A stretch of 21,660 nt of DNA from DATKZH01 sp964475955 (GTDB lineage: Bacteria; Planctomycetota; Planctomycetia; Pirellulales; Thermoguttaceae), in the NCBI GenBank assembly GCA_964475955.1, contig CAYYZY010000135.1:1-21660 (forward strand), written 5' to 3'. Positions 7,795 through 15,635 of the stretch are shown here, one piece after another. Position 1 is the first letter of the stretch, and every line of letters begins with the position of its first letter. The notes under the pieces are model-generated. The model was not told the DNA's origin. It made no database searches and saw nothing but the letters and a program-made list of their open reading frames with translations. Both the position numbers and the translations under genes were made by a program.

Positions 7795-9105
7795 TCAAGA
7801 GAAACACGGCGGCCGGCCGCCCGGCGTCGCCCGCGCCGCGGCTGACACGCGCCAAGGCACGCGCATCGAACGCTCCAGAAGGCGGTTCGCCTCCCGGTCG
7901 CCGACGAACCGCTCGGCGGCGGCGTCCCACCGCAGCTTGCGCCCCAGGCGGAGGCAGAGGTTGGCACAATGGGCGATAGTGTGGGCCCGATGGGCCAGTT
8001 CGGGGTGGGAGACCGTCGGGCGGCGCGTCTTCACGCACTCCAGGAAGTTGCGCACGTGCCCCTGCATGAACGCCCAGCTCACGCGCGGCAAGCTGCGGGC
8101 GCCGAGAATCGACTTCGGCTCGGCGGTGATCCGGCCGTCGTCGGCGATGTGGACCCAGCCCTCGTCGCCGTCGAACCGCACGCCCTTGGGACCGCTTTGC
8201 ATCAACAGGCGCACGCCGTCGTCGTAGCGGGCCTCGACGTCGACCTCGAACGGCACCTGCGCGAACCCGCCCTCCGGCCAGACGGCCGTCCCCTCGAACT
8301 CCACCGGCCCGGAAAGCTCGCTCCCGTGCACCCACTGGGCAAAGTCGAAGTAGTGCGCCCCCATGTCGGCGATCACCCCGGCGCCCGTGTCCCAGTGGTT
8401 GCGCCAGAAGCGGACGCGCACCGGCGAATAGGGCGCCCAGGGCGCCTGGCCCAGCCAGCGGTCGTAGTCGAACACGTCGGGCTGGGGCTGCGGCTCGGGC
8501 GTGGCGACGCCGTTTCCTCCCCAGCCGCCCAGAAAGGCCGTGATTGTGTGCAGCTCGCCGATCATCTCGCCGCGGACCGCCTCGACCACGAAGCGGTACG
8601 AGTCGTTCGACCGTCGCTGCGTGCCGCACTGCCACACGGTGCCGTACCGCTCGGTGAGCCCGACCAGCGCCCGGCCTTCGCCGATCGTCAGCGTGAACGG
8701 CTTTTCGCAGTAGACGTCCTTCCCCGCCCGGGCGGCCAGGGCGCTCAGGACGGCGTGCCAGCGGTCGCCGGTAACGACCAGCAGCGCGTCGACGTCGTCG
8801 CGCTTTAGCAACTCCTCGTGGAACCGGGTGGCGGCGCAGTCGTTGTTGCCATAGTGCTTATCGACCATCTCCTTGCCCTGGGCGCGGCGGTCGGCGAACG
8901 TGTCGCACACGGCCACGCAGCGCACGTCGTTTTGATCGAGGAAATGCGCCAGGTCGCTCCGGCCCCGCGATCCCAGGCCGACGGCCCCCAGCGTAATCCG
9001 CTCCGAGGCCGCCACGCCGCCGTCGCGCCCCAACACGGCCGCCGGCACCACCCACGGCGCCACCCCGGCGAGCAACCCGCGGCGGAGGAAGTCTCTGCGT
9101 CGCAT
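7795..9105 (-). CDS. Tat-exported Gfo/Idh/MocA family oxidoreductase, intact EKP motif
   Basis: A 436-residue protein with a compact Tat signal at the extreme N-terminus (MRRRDFLRRGLLAG). The dinucleotide-binding fold begins at LGAVGLGSRG (39-48). The catalytic segment CEKP is at 133-136 (Lys135), and DMGAHYFD (247-254) supplies the distal His251/Asp254. It therefore keeps the full set of family hallmarks, unlike the plus-strand homologue ending at 6389. Expected activity is NAD(P)-dependent oxidation or reduction of a sugar or cyclitol, with the folded holo-protein exported. The start at 9105 was chosen over an in-frame ATG at 9129 because GAGGAG lies 9 bases upstream and the Tat motif is then N-terminal. 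It lies 107 bases downstream of the PAC2-family gene and may share its transcript. Confidence 0.9.
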   Translation of the reverse strand: MRRRDFLRRGLLAGVAPWVVPAAVLGRDGGVAASERITLGAVGLGSRGRSDLAHFLDQNDVRCVAVCDTFADRRAQGKEMVDKHYGNNDCAATRFHEELLKRDDVDALLVVTGDRWHAVLSALAARAGKDVYCEKPFTLTIGEGRALVGLTERYGTVWQCGTQRRSNDSYRFVVEAVRGEMIGELHTITAFLGGWGGNGVATPEPQPQPDVFDYDRWLGQAPWAPYSPVRVRFWRNHWDTGAGVIADMGAHYFDFAQWVHGSELSGPVEFEGTAVWPEGGFAQVPFEVDVEARYDDGVRLLMQSGPKGVRFDGDEGWVHIADDGRITAEPKSILGARSLPRVSWAFMQGHVRNFLECVKTRRPTVSHPELAHRAHTIAHCANLCLRLGRKLRWDAAAERFVGDREANRLLERSMRVPWRVSAAARATPGGRPPCFS

Positions 9106-9212
9106 GGTCCGTTTCTCCTCGAAAGGCACCGTCTCGCGCGAGTCGCCCCTGCACTGCGAGCCGGACCCCCGGGCTCACCCGACCACCCATGTTCGCCGCC
9201 ACCGGCGCCGTG

Positions 9213-10055
9213 TCAACCTTCATCCGCGTCGAGCTCGAGGAGTTCGTCGTCGTACTGCTGTTCGAGCTTGCGGACTTCTTCGGCCAGTTCTTCGTTGTCT
9301 TCGATGGCGCTGGAGATCTCCAGCTCCCACTCGGTGCTGGCGCTGCGGAGCGAGTCGAGGTCGAGCGGGAGCTTGAGGATCTTGGCCAGCCTCCGCGTGA
9401 CCGCCTCGATGCTCAGCGGGTTGGTGCCCTGAAGGTAGCCGGGAATCTCCGCGGCCAGGGAGACCATCTCCACGCCGATCGATTGGGCCTGCGTCATCAG
9501 GTAGCTGGTGAAGGACCCGGGCCCTTCGTAGCGGCTGGGGCGCAGCCCGTATTCCTCCATTTCGGGCAGCAGCTTCGGATCGGAGCAGGTGAAGTAGAGG
9601 CGCGGCTGGCGTGTGTGGGGCACCGCGCCGCCGAACGAGCCGACGAAGAGGACCCGGCTGACGCCCACCTCGCGGGCCACGTGGAACAGGCAGTCCCCGA
9701 ACGCGCGCCAGTGGAGGTTCGGCTCCTTGCCGACGAACAGGACCAGATCGGCCGCGTCGTGGCAGTAGAAGGTGTTGGAGGGGCTCTCGTAGGTCTTGAC
9801 CAGGCCGTCTTCGATGTCGACGTGCGGCCGGAACAGGGCGGCGATCTCCATCGAGCCGGGAAAGTTGTAGATGTAGAACGGCTCGGGATCGATCTCCGCA
9901 AACGGCTCCGCCCCCAGCAGTCGCACCAGGCGCTTGACGGTGCCGGTCGAGACGTCGCCGCCGTCCATCCAGCCGGTAAAGGCCAGCACCAGGGTAGCCC
10001 CGTCAAGCTTGGGGCAATGGCGGATTTTGAGAATCTCGGCGATTTTTTCATCCAT
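9213..10055 (-). CDS. PAC2 family protein (proteasome assembly chaperone 2-like)
   Basis: A 280-residue cytoplasmic protein matching bacterial PAC2-like proteins: FTGWMDGG (26-33), VGSFGGAVPHTRQP (138-151) and GPGSFTSYL (178-186) are the landmark segments of the fold, which spans about 20-235. The C-terminal 40 residues (241-280) are strongly acidic and helix-prone, ending in a run of Asp/Glu; this looks like a coiled-coil or interaction tail. In eukaryotes and archaea PAC2 proteins assist proteasome assembly. In actinobacteria and planctomycetes the role is unproven, and no proteasome or Pup gene is visible here. A good sigma70-type promoter sits directly upstream with almost no leader, so it probably starts its own transcript. 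Confidence 0.88.
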   Translation of the reverse strand: MDEKIAEILKIRHCPKLDGATLVLAFTGWMDGGDVSTGTVKRLVRLLGAEPFAEIDPEPFYIYNFPGSMEIAALFRPHVDIEDGLVKTYESPSNTFYCHDAADLVLFVGKEPNLHWRAFGDCLFHVAREVGVSRVLFVGSFGGAVPHTRQPRLYFTCSDPKLLPEMEEYGLRPSRYEGPGSFTSYLMTQAQSIGVEMVSLAAEIPGYLQGTNPLSIEAVTRRLAKILKLPLDLDSLRSASTEWELEISSAIEDNEELAEEVRKLEQQYDDELLELDADEG

Positions 10056-10061
10056 ACTCGT

Positions 10062-10091
10062 ATTCTACTCGCACCGCCCGGTCGGCGGCAA
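10062..10091 (-). promoter_or_regulatory. Sigma70-type promoter for the PAC2 gene, probably leaderless
   Basis: On the minus strand TTGCCG (10091-10086) and TAGAAT (10067-10062) are separated by 18 bases. They match the -35 and -10 consensus at 4 and 5 of 6 positions. Only six bases lie between the -10 box and the ATG at 10055, so transcription should begin at or very near the start codon. No convincing ribosome binding site is present, in keeping with a leaderless mRNA. Confidence 0.45.
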
Positions 10092-10145
10092 CCCTTGCGG
10101 TTGGGGGGCGCGCCACGGGCCGTGGGTGGGTGAACGGGCGCGTTG

Positions 10146-10164
10146 CGCCGACGGACCGTCGGCG
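10146..10164 (-). terminator. Perfect palindrome downstream of the isomerase-like gene
   Basis: CGCCGACGG (10146-10154) and CCGTCGGCG (10156-10164) are perfect complements around one base, 37 bases past the stop of the minus-strand gene ending at 10202. It could end that transcript, or be a protein-binding palindrome upstream of the PAC2 promoter. No T-run follows. Confidence 0.35.
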
Positions 10165-10201
10165 GCTAAACGGAGGAGGGCGGCGGCTGAACCGGGCTAC
10201 G

Positions 10202-11641
10202 TCACACGGCCTCGTCGATCAGTTCGACGTCCGCGAAGCGGCTGAACATGGCGAGTTCCCTGGACAGGTCGCCGTAGCAGGTGACGCGGTGGAGGCCGGC
10301 CGTCCAGTTCTTCCAGAGCGTTCGGGCGTCGCCGTCGAGCTTGACCGTGATCTTCGTGCGGCAGCCGCGGTCGACGTCCGGGGCGTCGGTGATCGTGCCC
10401 GTGAAGTAGACCAACCGGTCGGTACCGACCAGTTTTGCCTGGGTCACGCGCTCGCCGGCGCGCATGAACACCTGGGGCACCACGCCTTCCTGGCGTTCCA
10501 TCACCGTGCGGAGCTTGTAGGGGGCGGCGGGACCGTCGGGGCCGTCCATCTTGGGCGTGCCCAGGCAGTGGGCCAGGATGATGCTGCCGGTCGACTCGTC
10601 CATGGTCGGGTCGCTGATGAAGCCCGGCTTGCCGACCAATCCCTGGAACAGGACGTGGGTCATCGCGCTCTGGAGGTCCGACTCGCAGATGCCCCCCAGC
10701 CCCATGTTGTTCAGCCGGACGAAGCCGATGCACGGGTAGGCGTACGCCTGGCACAGCGGCTTGTGCATGCTGCCGTAGCAGGCGGCCGTCATCACGGTGG
10801 CCTCTTCCTCGTCGACCAGCTTCTCGAAGGCCAGTGCCAGCTTGCACGACTTGATCACTTCGTCGGCCGACGGCTCGACGACCTCCTTGGCGCCTTGCAT
10901 CCATCGCTCGGCTTCGGCCTTGGCCGCCGCGTCGTCGACCGAGTTGCAGGCGTCGATCACGCGATCCAGCTCGACCAACTTCACCTCGGTCCCGAACTTC
11001 TCCCGGATCGCCTCGCAATACTCGCCCGGAAGCCGCGTGGTGAGGTTCAGGATCTTGGCTTCGCGCAGGTGATGGATCGCCCGAAACGGCCGGATCGCCA
11101 CGGCGAGCTGCCGGTAGTCGGTGGTGAGCATGGCCTCCATCTTGGCGCCGATCTCCTGCTTCTGGAGGGCGCCGAAGCCGCACCATTCGTGGCCCGAGTA
11201 GGGGACGGCGAAGACGACCGTCGGCCTCCCCGCGCCGAGGATCTCGTGGAGGATGCGCGAGATGCCGATGTTCAGGTGGATCACCAGCACGCCGTCGACC
11301 GCGGCCAGCCGCTCCTTCAGCGCGGCCGCCTGTTGGGGCGTGGTGACCAGCTCGTCGACGACGAAATCGACGTCGGCCAGCTCCTCCCACATCTTCTCGA
11401 ACTCCGACTTGTACCGCCGGACCTCCCCCTCGAGGTCCAGCCCGGGCTTAGGCCAAAGGCCCTTTTCGGTGCCCATGAAGACCCGGGCGACCTTGACCTT
11501 CGATTTCCGGCAGCCCGGACTGACGATCTTGGGGGCCGCCGCGCCGGTCGCCTGCGCGAACACTGCCGAGCCGGCCATCGAGAGCCCGCCGCCGGCCGCC
11601 GAAAGCTTGAGAAAATCCCTTCGCTGGATGTCGGTTGCCAT
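10202..11641 (-). CDS. Tat-exported L-fucose isomerase-like protein
   Basis: A 479-residue protein. QRRDFLKLSAAGG (6-18) is a Tat signal; the frame is open to 11737, but GGGAGG 5 bases before the ATG at 11641 fixes the start. The mature part resembles the FucI/AraA-fold sugar isomerases (COG2407 type). An N-terminal two-lobed region carries segments such as DGVLVIHLNIG (116-126) and VVFAVPYSGHEWCGFG (142-157). The C-terminal half has ICESDLQSAMTH (318-329), which aligns by eye with the CExD-A-T segment of fucose isomerases, and an AHC motif (357-359) where the family has a metal-site histidine. True fucose isomerases are cytoplasmic, so an exported version is unusual. It may act on a sugar released by the neighbouring glycosidase-like proteins or be a non-catalytic relative. 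It lies 105 bases downstream of the DUF4838 gene, likely in one operon. Confidence 0.85.
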   Translation of the reverse strand: MATDIQRRDFLKLSAAGGGLSMAGSAVFAQATGAAAPKIVSPGCRKSKVKVARVFMGTEKGLWPKPGLDLEGEVRRYKSEFEKMWEELADVDFVVDELVTTPQQAAALKERLAAVDGVLVIHLNIGISRILHEILGAGRPTVVFAVPYSGHEWCGFGALQKQEIGAKMEAMLTTDYRQLAVAIRPFRAIHHLREAKILNLTTRLPGEYCEAIREKFGTEVKLVELDRVIDACNSVDDAAAKAEAERWMQGAKEVVEPSADEVIKSCKLALAFEKLVDEEEATVMTAACYGSMHKPLCQAYAYPCIGFVRLNNMGLGGICESDLQSAMTHVLFQGLVGKPGFISDPTMDESTGSIILAHCLGTPKMDGPDGPAAPYKLRTVMERQEGVVPQVFMRAGERVTQAKLVGTDRLVYFTGTITDAPDVDRGCRTKITVKLDGDARTLWKNWTAGLHRVTCYGDLSRELAMFSRFADVELIDEAV

Positions 11642-11746
11642 GATCGCCTCCCGGTTCAAAAGGGTTGACCGTGTCGATTGGCGCGCACCGCCCGTTCGCC
11701 TGAAGGCGCATTGTGGGCCGCCCGCGGAGCGTGTCAAGCGCCTCGG

Positions 11747-14700
11747 TCATTGGATCTCACGGATCGCCTCTTCAGCGGCCTTTCGGTCGCCCGGGCTGGC
11801 TTCCGTCGCTTCGAGGACCTCGCGGTATGCCGCGAGCGCCTCGGCATTGCGGCCGGCGGCCTTGAGCGTATCGCCGAGGGAGCGGAACAGGGCGCCGCGC
11901 CAGTAGCCGCGGAGCTTGTCGATCTCGACGCGCCGCAACGTGGCGAGGGCGTCGTCGAACTGGCCGCGTCGAGCCAGGATTCGGGCCGCGCCCTGGACGC
12001 CGCGATAGTAGTCGGCGCTACCCGTGTTCTTCGTCTGGCCGGCGATGCGCCGGTACGCTTCCAGCGCCGCCGCGTCGTCTTCGAGGACCGTTTCGCTATT
12101 GGTGCCGAGGTGTAGCAGGATTCGGGTGCGGGCGCGGCCGTCGGAGGTAAACTCCAGGGCCGCCTGGAAATCGGCCTCGGCTTGGTCTCCGCGCCCCGCG
12201 AATTCGTACGCGCGGCCGCGGGCGAAGTGGGCCTCGCCCGCCTTCCAGAACGGCCACTGCGTGAGGTCGGCGCTACGGAACCGCTCGATGAGCTCGGCCG
12301 ACTCGCGTCTTGCGAGCAGGTTCTGCATGCGCGCGGTGTCGGCCACCGCTTCGATCGGGATCCGGTCGGCGAGCTCCGCGGCCCGGTCGTGGTCCCGCAG
12401 GTTCCGGGCGCAGAGGGCGGCCTGTTCGAGGGCGGCCGACCGCTGGTAGTCGGTGGCGTCGTCGCCGGCCGCAAGGGCGACGTACGCGGCCAGCGCCTCG
12501 TCGAGCTTGCCGCGGCGCATGCGATCGAAGGCCGCACGGCTCTCGATGAGGTAGTCGGTGACGGTCGGGTCGGCGTCGAACTCGTGGGATCGACCGGCAT
12601 AGAAGTGGGCGAACTTCATCGGAACGTGGAAGCCGGCCTTGCCGGTCGGCGCGAAGGCCGAATACTCGGAGCCGTTCTCGCGGATGCGCTGCCGGCAGAC
12701 GTTGACGTGCCACGGCAGGCTCCGGGTCGGTTTGCGTCCGACGACCTGATGCAGCGGGTCGTTCGGATCCTCGACCACCGGGATGCGGATCTCGACGGTC
12801 CAGTGATCGTCGGCCACCTGCGTGGCGACCTCCGCCTTCGAGTCCCACTGGAGCCAGCCGTCTTTCGGGGCGCCCCGGTCGAGGTCGACCAGTGCGCCGG
12901 ACGGGTTGACGGCGATCTGGTAATACGAGTGCGACTCGGTATCGAGCAGGATCTCGACCAAGTCGCCGTACCAGATGGCTTGATCTTCACTGCGCGTCGT
13001 GGCGACGTTCAGGGGCTCGCCCTCGCGCTCGTCGCACCGGACGGCGAAGTAGAGGTTGCCGCCGCGCCAAGCGGTCTTGAACGTGGCGCCGAAGATGGGC
13101 TGGGCGCCGGTCTGGAGCTCGCGCAGGCGGCCGGTCGAGGCGACGGGGCATTCCTGCCACGCCGTCTCGTCGAGATGGCCGTCGACGACGACGTCCCCCC
13201 GCGGATCGCCGACCAGGCGCAGCCGCGGCACCGGGCCTCGCTTCTCGGCGAGTTGCTCGCGTTTGCTGCGCAGGCCGTCGAGATACTCGTCGATGAAGGC
13301 GATGCGTTTGGCGTAGACGGTCCCCGCATCGGCCGCGGCCTTGGCGGCGGCGAACAGGTCGAGGGCGCGGCCCGCCTTCGCCGGGTCGCTGTCCATCTCG
13401 CGCCAGTGGGCTTCGCAGTACTCGAAGAACGCCCGCATCGGGTCGGCGGCCGGTCCGTAGAACAGGCGGCAGTACTCATCGAACATCGCCACGACGTCCT
13501 GCTGCTCGCCGCCCCAGTACATGCGCGCGGTGAAGTAGACGAGGAAGTGGTTGAAGCCGACGTCCTTCTCGTGGAAATCCTGGCGCACGCTCAGCCAGAT
13601 ATCCTCGCCGCGGGAAATGCCCTTGGTGGCGTTGATGCTCTCGCCCATCACGCGCGGCACGTAAGCCGGCAAGTACCAGCCGCGGTCGGTGAACGGGTAG
13701 TTCTCGAAGATCATGATCGGGTTGTCGGTCTTGGCCATCCAATCCTGCCGTAGCTTCCGGATCTCCTCGCGCCGGTCGCTGGTGGGACGACGGCCGCCCA
13801 CGATGATCACCTGGACGTTCGGCTCCAGCTTGTCGATGTTCCGCGGCGGCTCCGTGTACGCGCCGTAGGCGCAGTTGGACATCATTTTGTCGGGGTGCGT
13901 GTTGCGGACTTCCTTGGCGACGCGGTTGACGAAGCCCCAAACGTAGTCGGAAAGCAGGCCGCGGTAGCCGCGCTCGGGGGCGTCCTTGCCCCTACACATT
14001 TCGCACTGGCAGATGGCCGTGTAGCCGTCGGGCGGCATCACCGAGACGACGTCGAACCGGTAGTGATCGAACTGCGCCCGCACGTAGCGGACGGTCTCGC
14101 CCAGCAACTCCTCGTTGGAGTAGCACAACTGGTTGAGCCGCTGGCCGGGCTGGGTGTGCCGCTTGCCGCCGTAGAGCGCGAACCAGTCGGGATGGTGCTT
14201 CAAGGTGTGCTCGTTGTGCGTCATCGTGTGCAGACCGTGCGCGGTTTGCAGTCCGTAGGGATTGCGGATGCCCAGGCGCATGGCCCAGCGCGCGGTCTCG
14301 CGTCCGTGCACGCCGAAGCGGATGTTGACGGCGCGCACGGGGAAGTCGGGCCGCACGGTCTGGTCGATGTTCGGCAAAGGAATCGACGCCATCGAGGGCA
14401 GCATCTCGCCGAGTTCGCCCGGCATGTACCACCGCACGCCCAGACGGCGCAGGAATCCGCACACGGCGTTGAACGACCCGCGTTCGTCGAAGCCCCACAC
14501 GTGGACCGTTCCGTCCTCGGCCGTCGTTTCGTGGCCGGGCCGCCCGAACGTCGCGGCCCGGCCGGTGTAGTGCTTGCGCATCTGCGACAGGGGATTGCCC
14601 CAGTGCGAATCGGTAATTCGGTGCCACTCGTCGTGCACGCGGCCGCTCATCCAGTCGCCGTGGTTGCGCGGCCACGGCTCGATCGGCGTGAAATCGGTGT

Positions 14701-15052
14701 CGTCGCCGATCAACACGAGCCAGTCGTCGCCGGAGACGATCCGATAGGCGCCGCAGTCGAGATCGTCGGCCGCTACGCCCAGCGCGTCGGCTTGAGCGCT
14801 TCGGCCCACGTAGACCTTCACGGAGGCGTTCTTGCTCGGTTCCGTCATGATCGGCAGCTCGGCGCCGGAGATCTTCTCGACGTGAAGCTGCAACTCCTGC
14901 GCCGCCAGCCGGGCCGTGCGCGGCGAGTGCTCGGCGACGACGATCTCCGCCCGCGGCCGGCCGTCTTCGACGAGAAACGCGTCACCTGCCCGGCCCGAAA
15001 CCGGCACGGCACAGAAAAGCCAGAGGCCCACGGAGCGGAGGATCGTCTTCAT
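11747..15052 (-). CDS. Secreted DUF4838 glycosidase-like protein with CBM9-like domain and TPR tail
   Basis: A 1101-residue multidomain protein. Residues 1-23 are a Sec signal peptide. Residues 25-230 resemble the N-terminal alpha-glucuronidase-like domain (LVEDGRPRAEIVVAE, then AAQELQLHVEKISGAELP) that precedes DUF4838. The DUF4838 barrel follows (about 235-545), with CQCEMC (348-353) at the conserved CxCxxC site. Residues 610-815 form a CBM9-like carbohydrate-binding domain (VVVDGHLDETAWQE; LYFAVRCDE; VEILLDT; YYQIAVNPSGA). From about 835 to the end, alpha-helical repeats of TPR type occur (for example GRAYEFAGRGDQAEADFQAAL). The likely job is extracellular glycan recognition or cleavage. 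DUF4838 is distantly related to GH67/GH20-like barrels, but its substrate is not established. The start at 15052 gives the signal peptide; the frame is open to 15202. Confidence 0.9.
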   Translation of the reverse strand: MKTILRSVGLWLFCAVPVSGRAGDAFLVEDGRPRAEIVVAEHSPRTARLAAQELQLHVEKISGAELPIMTEPSKNASVKVYVGRSAQADALGVAADDLDCGAYRIVSGDDWLVLIGDDTDFTPIEPWPRNHGDWMSGRVHDEWHRITDSHWGNPLSQMRKHYTGRAATFGRPGHETTAEDGTVHVWGFDERGSFNAVCGFLRRLGVRWYMPGELGEMLPSMASIPLPNIDQTVRPDFPVRAVNIRFGVHGRETARWAMRLGIRNPYGLQTAHGLHTMTHNEHTLKHHPDWFALYGGKRHTQPGQRLNQLCYSNEELLGETVRYVRAQFDHYRFDVVSVMPPDGYTAICQCEMCRGKDAPERGYRGLLSDYVWGFVNRVAKEVRNTHPDKMMSNCAYGAYTEPPRNIDKLEPNVQVIIVGGRRPTSDRREEIRKLRQDWMAKTDNPIMIFENYPFTDRGWYLPAYVPRVMGESINATKGISRGEDIWLSVRQDFHEKDVGFNHFLVYFTARMYWGGEQQDVVAMFDEYCRLFYGPAADPMRAFFEYCEAHWREMDSDPAKAGRALDLFAAAKAAADAGTVYAKRIAFIDEYLDGLRSKREQLAEKRGPVPRLRLVGDPRGDVVVDGHLDETAWQECPVASTGRLRELQTGAQPIFGATFKTAWRGGNLYFAVRCDEREGEPLNVATTRSEDQAIWYGDLVEILLDTESHSYYQIAVNPSGALVDLDRGAPKDGWLQWDSKAEVATQVADDHWTVEIRIPVVEDPNDPLHQVVGRKPTRSLPWHVNVCRQRIRENGSEYSAFAPTGKAGFHVPMKFAHFYAGRSHEFDADPTVTDYLIESRAAFDRMRRGKLDEALAAYVALAAGDDATDYQRSAALEQAALCARNLRDHDRAAELADRIPIEAVADTARMQNLLARRESAELIERFRSADLTQWPFWKAGEAHFARGRAYEFAGRGDQAEADFQAALEFTSDGRARTRILLHLGTNSETVLEDDAAALEAYRRIAGQTKNTGSADYYRGVQGAARILARRGQFDDALATLRRVEIDKLRGYWRGALFRSLGDTLKAAGRNAEALAAYREVLEATEASPGDRKAAEEAIREIQ

Positions 15053-15112
15053 CGGGATTCCCTTTCGTAACCGCACAGGAGACGTTGTTGGAGAGACGGC
15101 CGATTCACCGCC

Positions 15113-15140
15113 TGCGCACTTGCGGAGTGGCATGCGCACT
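15113..15140. repeat. Paired TGCGCACT direct repeats, candidate operator
   Basis: TGCGCACT occurs at 15113-15120 and 15133-15140, exactly 20 bases apart start to start, about two helical turns. The core TGCGCA is self-complementary. The pair lies about 60-90 bases upstream of the minus-strand DUF4838 start, where a regulator or the untranslated leader is expected. Confidence 0.3.
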
Positions 15141-15244
15141 CGGTCTCGCGCAATCGGCGGGCGGTGCGCGGAGTGTAGGCCGCTGAAACGTACGGAGAGC
15201 AAGGTCGTGCATCTACGGAGAAAGCAACCGGTTTCTGTTTCCCC

Positions 15245-15259
15245 AACGGCGAAGCCGTT
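15245..15259. repeat. Triloop hairpin AACGGC-GAA-GCCGTT
   Basis: Perfect 6-bp stem (15245-15250 with 15254-15259) around a GAA triloop; the first of the series of similar stems in this gap. Confidence 0.7.
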
Positions 15260-15365
15260 CCGCGCAACGCGTTGGGTCTACGTGCATGGACGCCTATCGC
15301 TCGTTGGTCCCTTTTACCACAATGTCCCCGGGCTTTCCATCGAGATTATGCTTCGCCTGAGCTGA

Positions 15366-15378
15366 GCCCCGGCGGGGC
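15366..15378. repeat. Triloop hairpin GCCCC-GGC-GGGGC
   Basis: Perfect 5-bp stem with a 3-base loop. The same stem recurs at 15408 and 15533, each with a different triloop. Confidence 0.7.
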
Positions 15379-15407
15379 GGCCGTAGGGGGAAAGGCAACA
15401 TAAGGAA

Positions 15408-15420
15408 GCCCCGGAGGGGC
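15408..15420. repeat. Triloop hairpin GCCCC-GGA-GGGGC
   Basis: Second copy of the GCCCC/GGGGC stem, 42 bases after the first. Flanking bases (AA before, GATAG after) resemble short intergenic modules I associate with planctomycete genomes. Confidence 0.7.
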
Positions 15421-15466
15421 GATAGAGTCTTCGTTCGCGGGATGCGCGCGACGTGCGATCGTGTTT

Positions 15467-15493
15467 GTAGGACGGAATGCCATTCCGTCTTAC
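15467..15493. repeat. 12-bp hairpin with GCC loop
   Basis: GTAGGACGGAAT (15467-15478) pairs with ATTCCGTCTTAC (15482-15493) around GCC. All positions pair, with a single G-T wobble. This is the longest single stem in the gap. Confidence 0.75.
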
Positions 15494-15499
15494 CCGGTT

Positions 15500-15515
15500 G
15501 CGGCCGCGAGGCCGC
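15500..15515. repeat. Tetraloop hairpin GCGGCC-GCGA-GGCCGC
   Basis: Perfect 6-bp stem with a GCGA loop (GNRA class if transcribed). It lies 6 bases after the 12-bp hairpin. Confidence 0.65.
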
Positions 15516-15532
15516 GCTTGGAATCTCGTGTC

Positions 15533-15545
15533 GCCCCTCCGGGGC
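15533..15545. repeat. Triloop hairpin GCCCC-TCC-GGGGC
   Basis: Third copy of the GCCCC/GGGGC stem. With the TCC loop it is the reverse complement of the copy at 15408-15420, so the two copies lie in opposite orientation. Confidence 0.7.
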
Positions 15546-15580
15546 TCGCGTCTACCGGGAACCTCGCACCAGGGGCTCAC

Positions 15581-15635
15581 GCCCCCGGCTAGTGGCTGTC
15601 GTCCCTCCGGGACTGAAAGGCCTTGAGCCGGGGGC
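15581..15635. repeat. 10-bp inverted repeat enclosing a triloop hairpin
   Basis: GCCCCCGGCT (15581-15590) and AGCCGGGGGC (15626-15635) are perfect complements. Between them lies GTCCC-TCC-GGGAC (15601-15613), a version of the GCCCC-TCC-GGGGC stem with one compensating base-pair change. The left arm can instead pair with GGGGC at 15572-15576, so two folds compete. Confidence 0.7.

Noticed and set aside
15168..15220. A TTGCTC / TACACT pair on the minus strand as promoter of the DUF4838 gene
   Set aside because: The spacing is 19 bases and only 3 and 4 of 6 consensus positions match; too weak to list as a feature.
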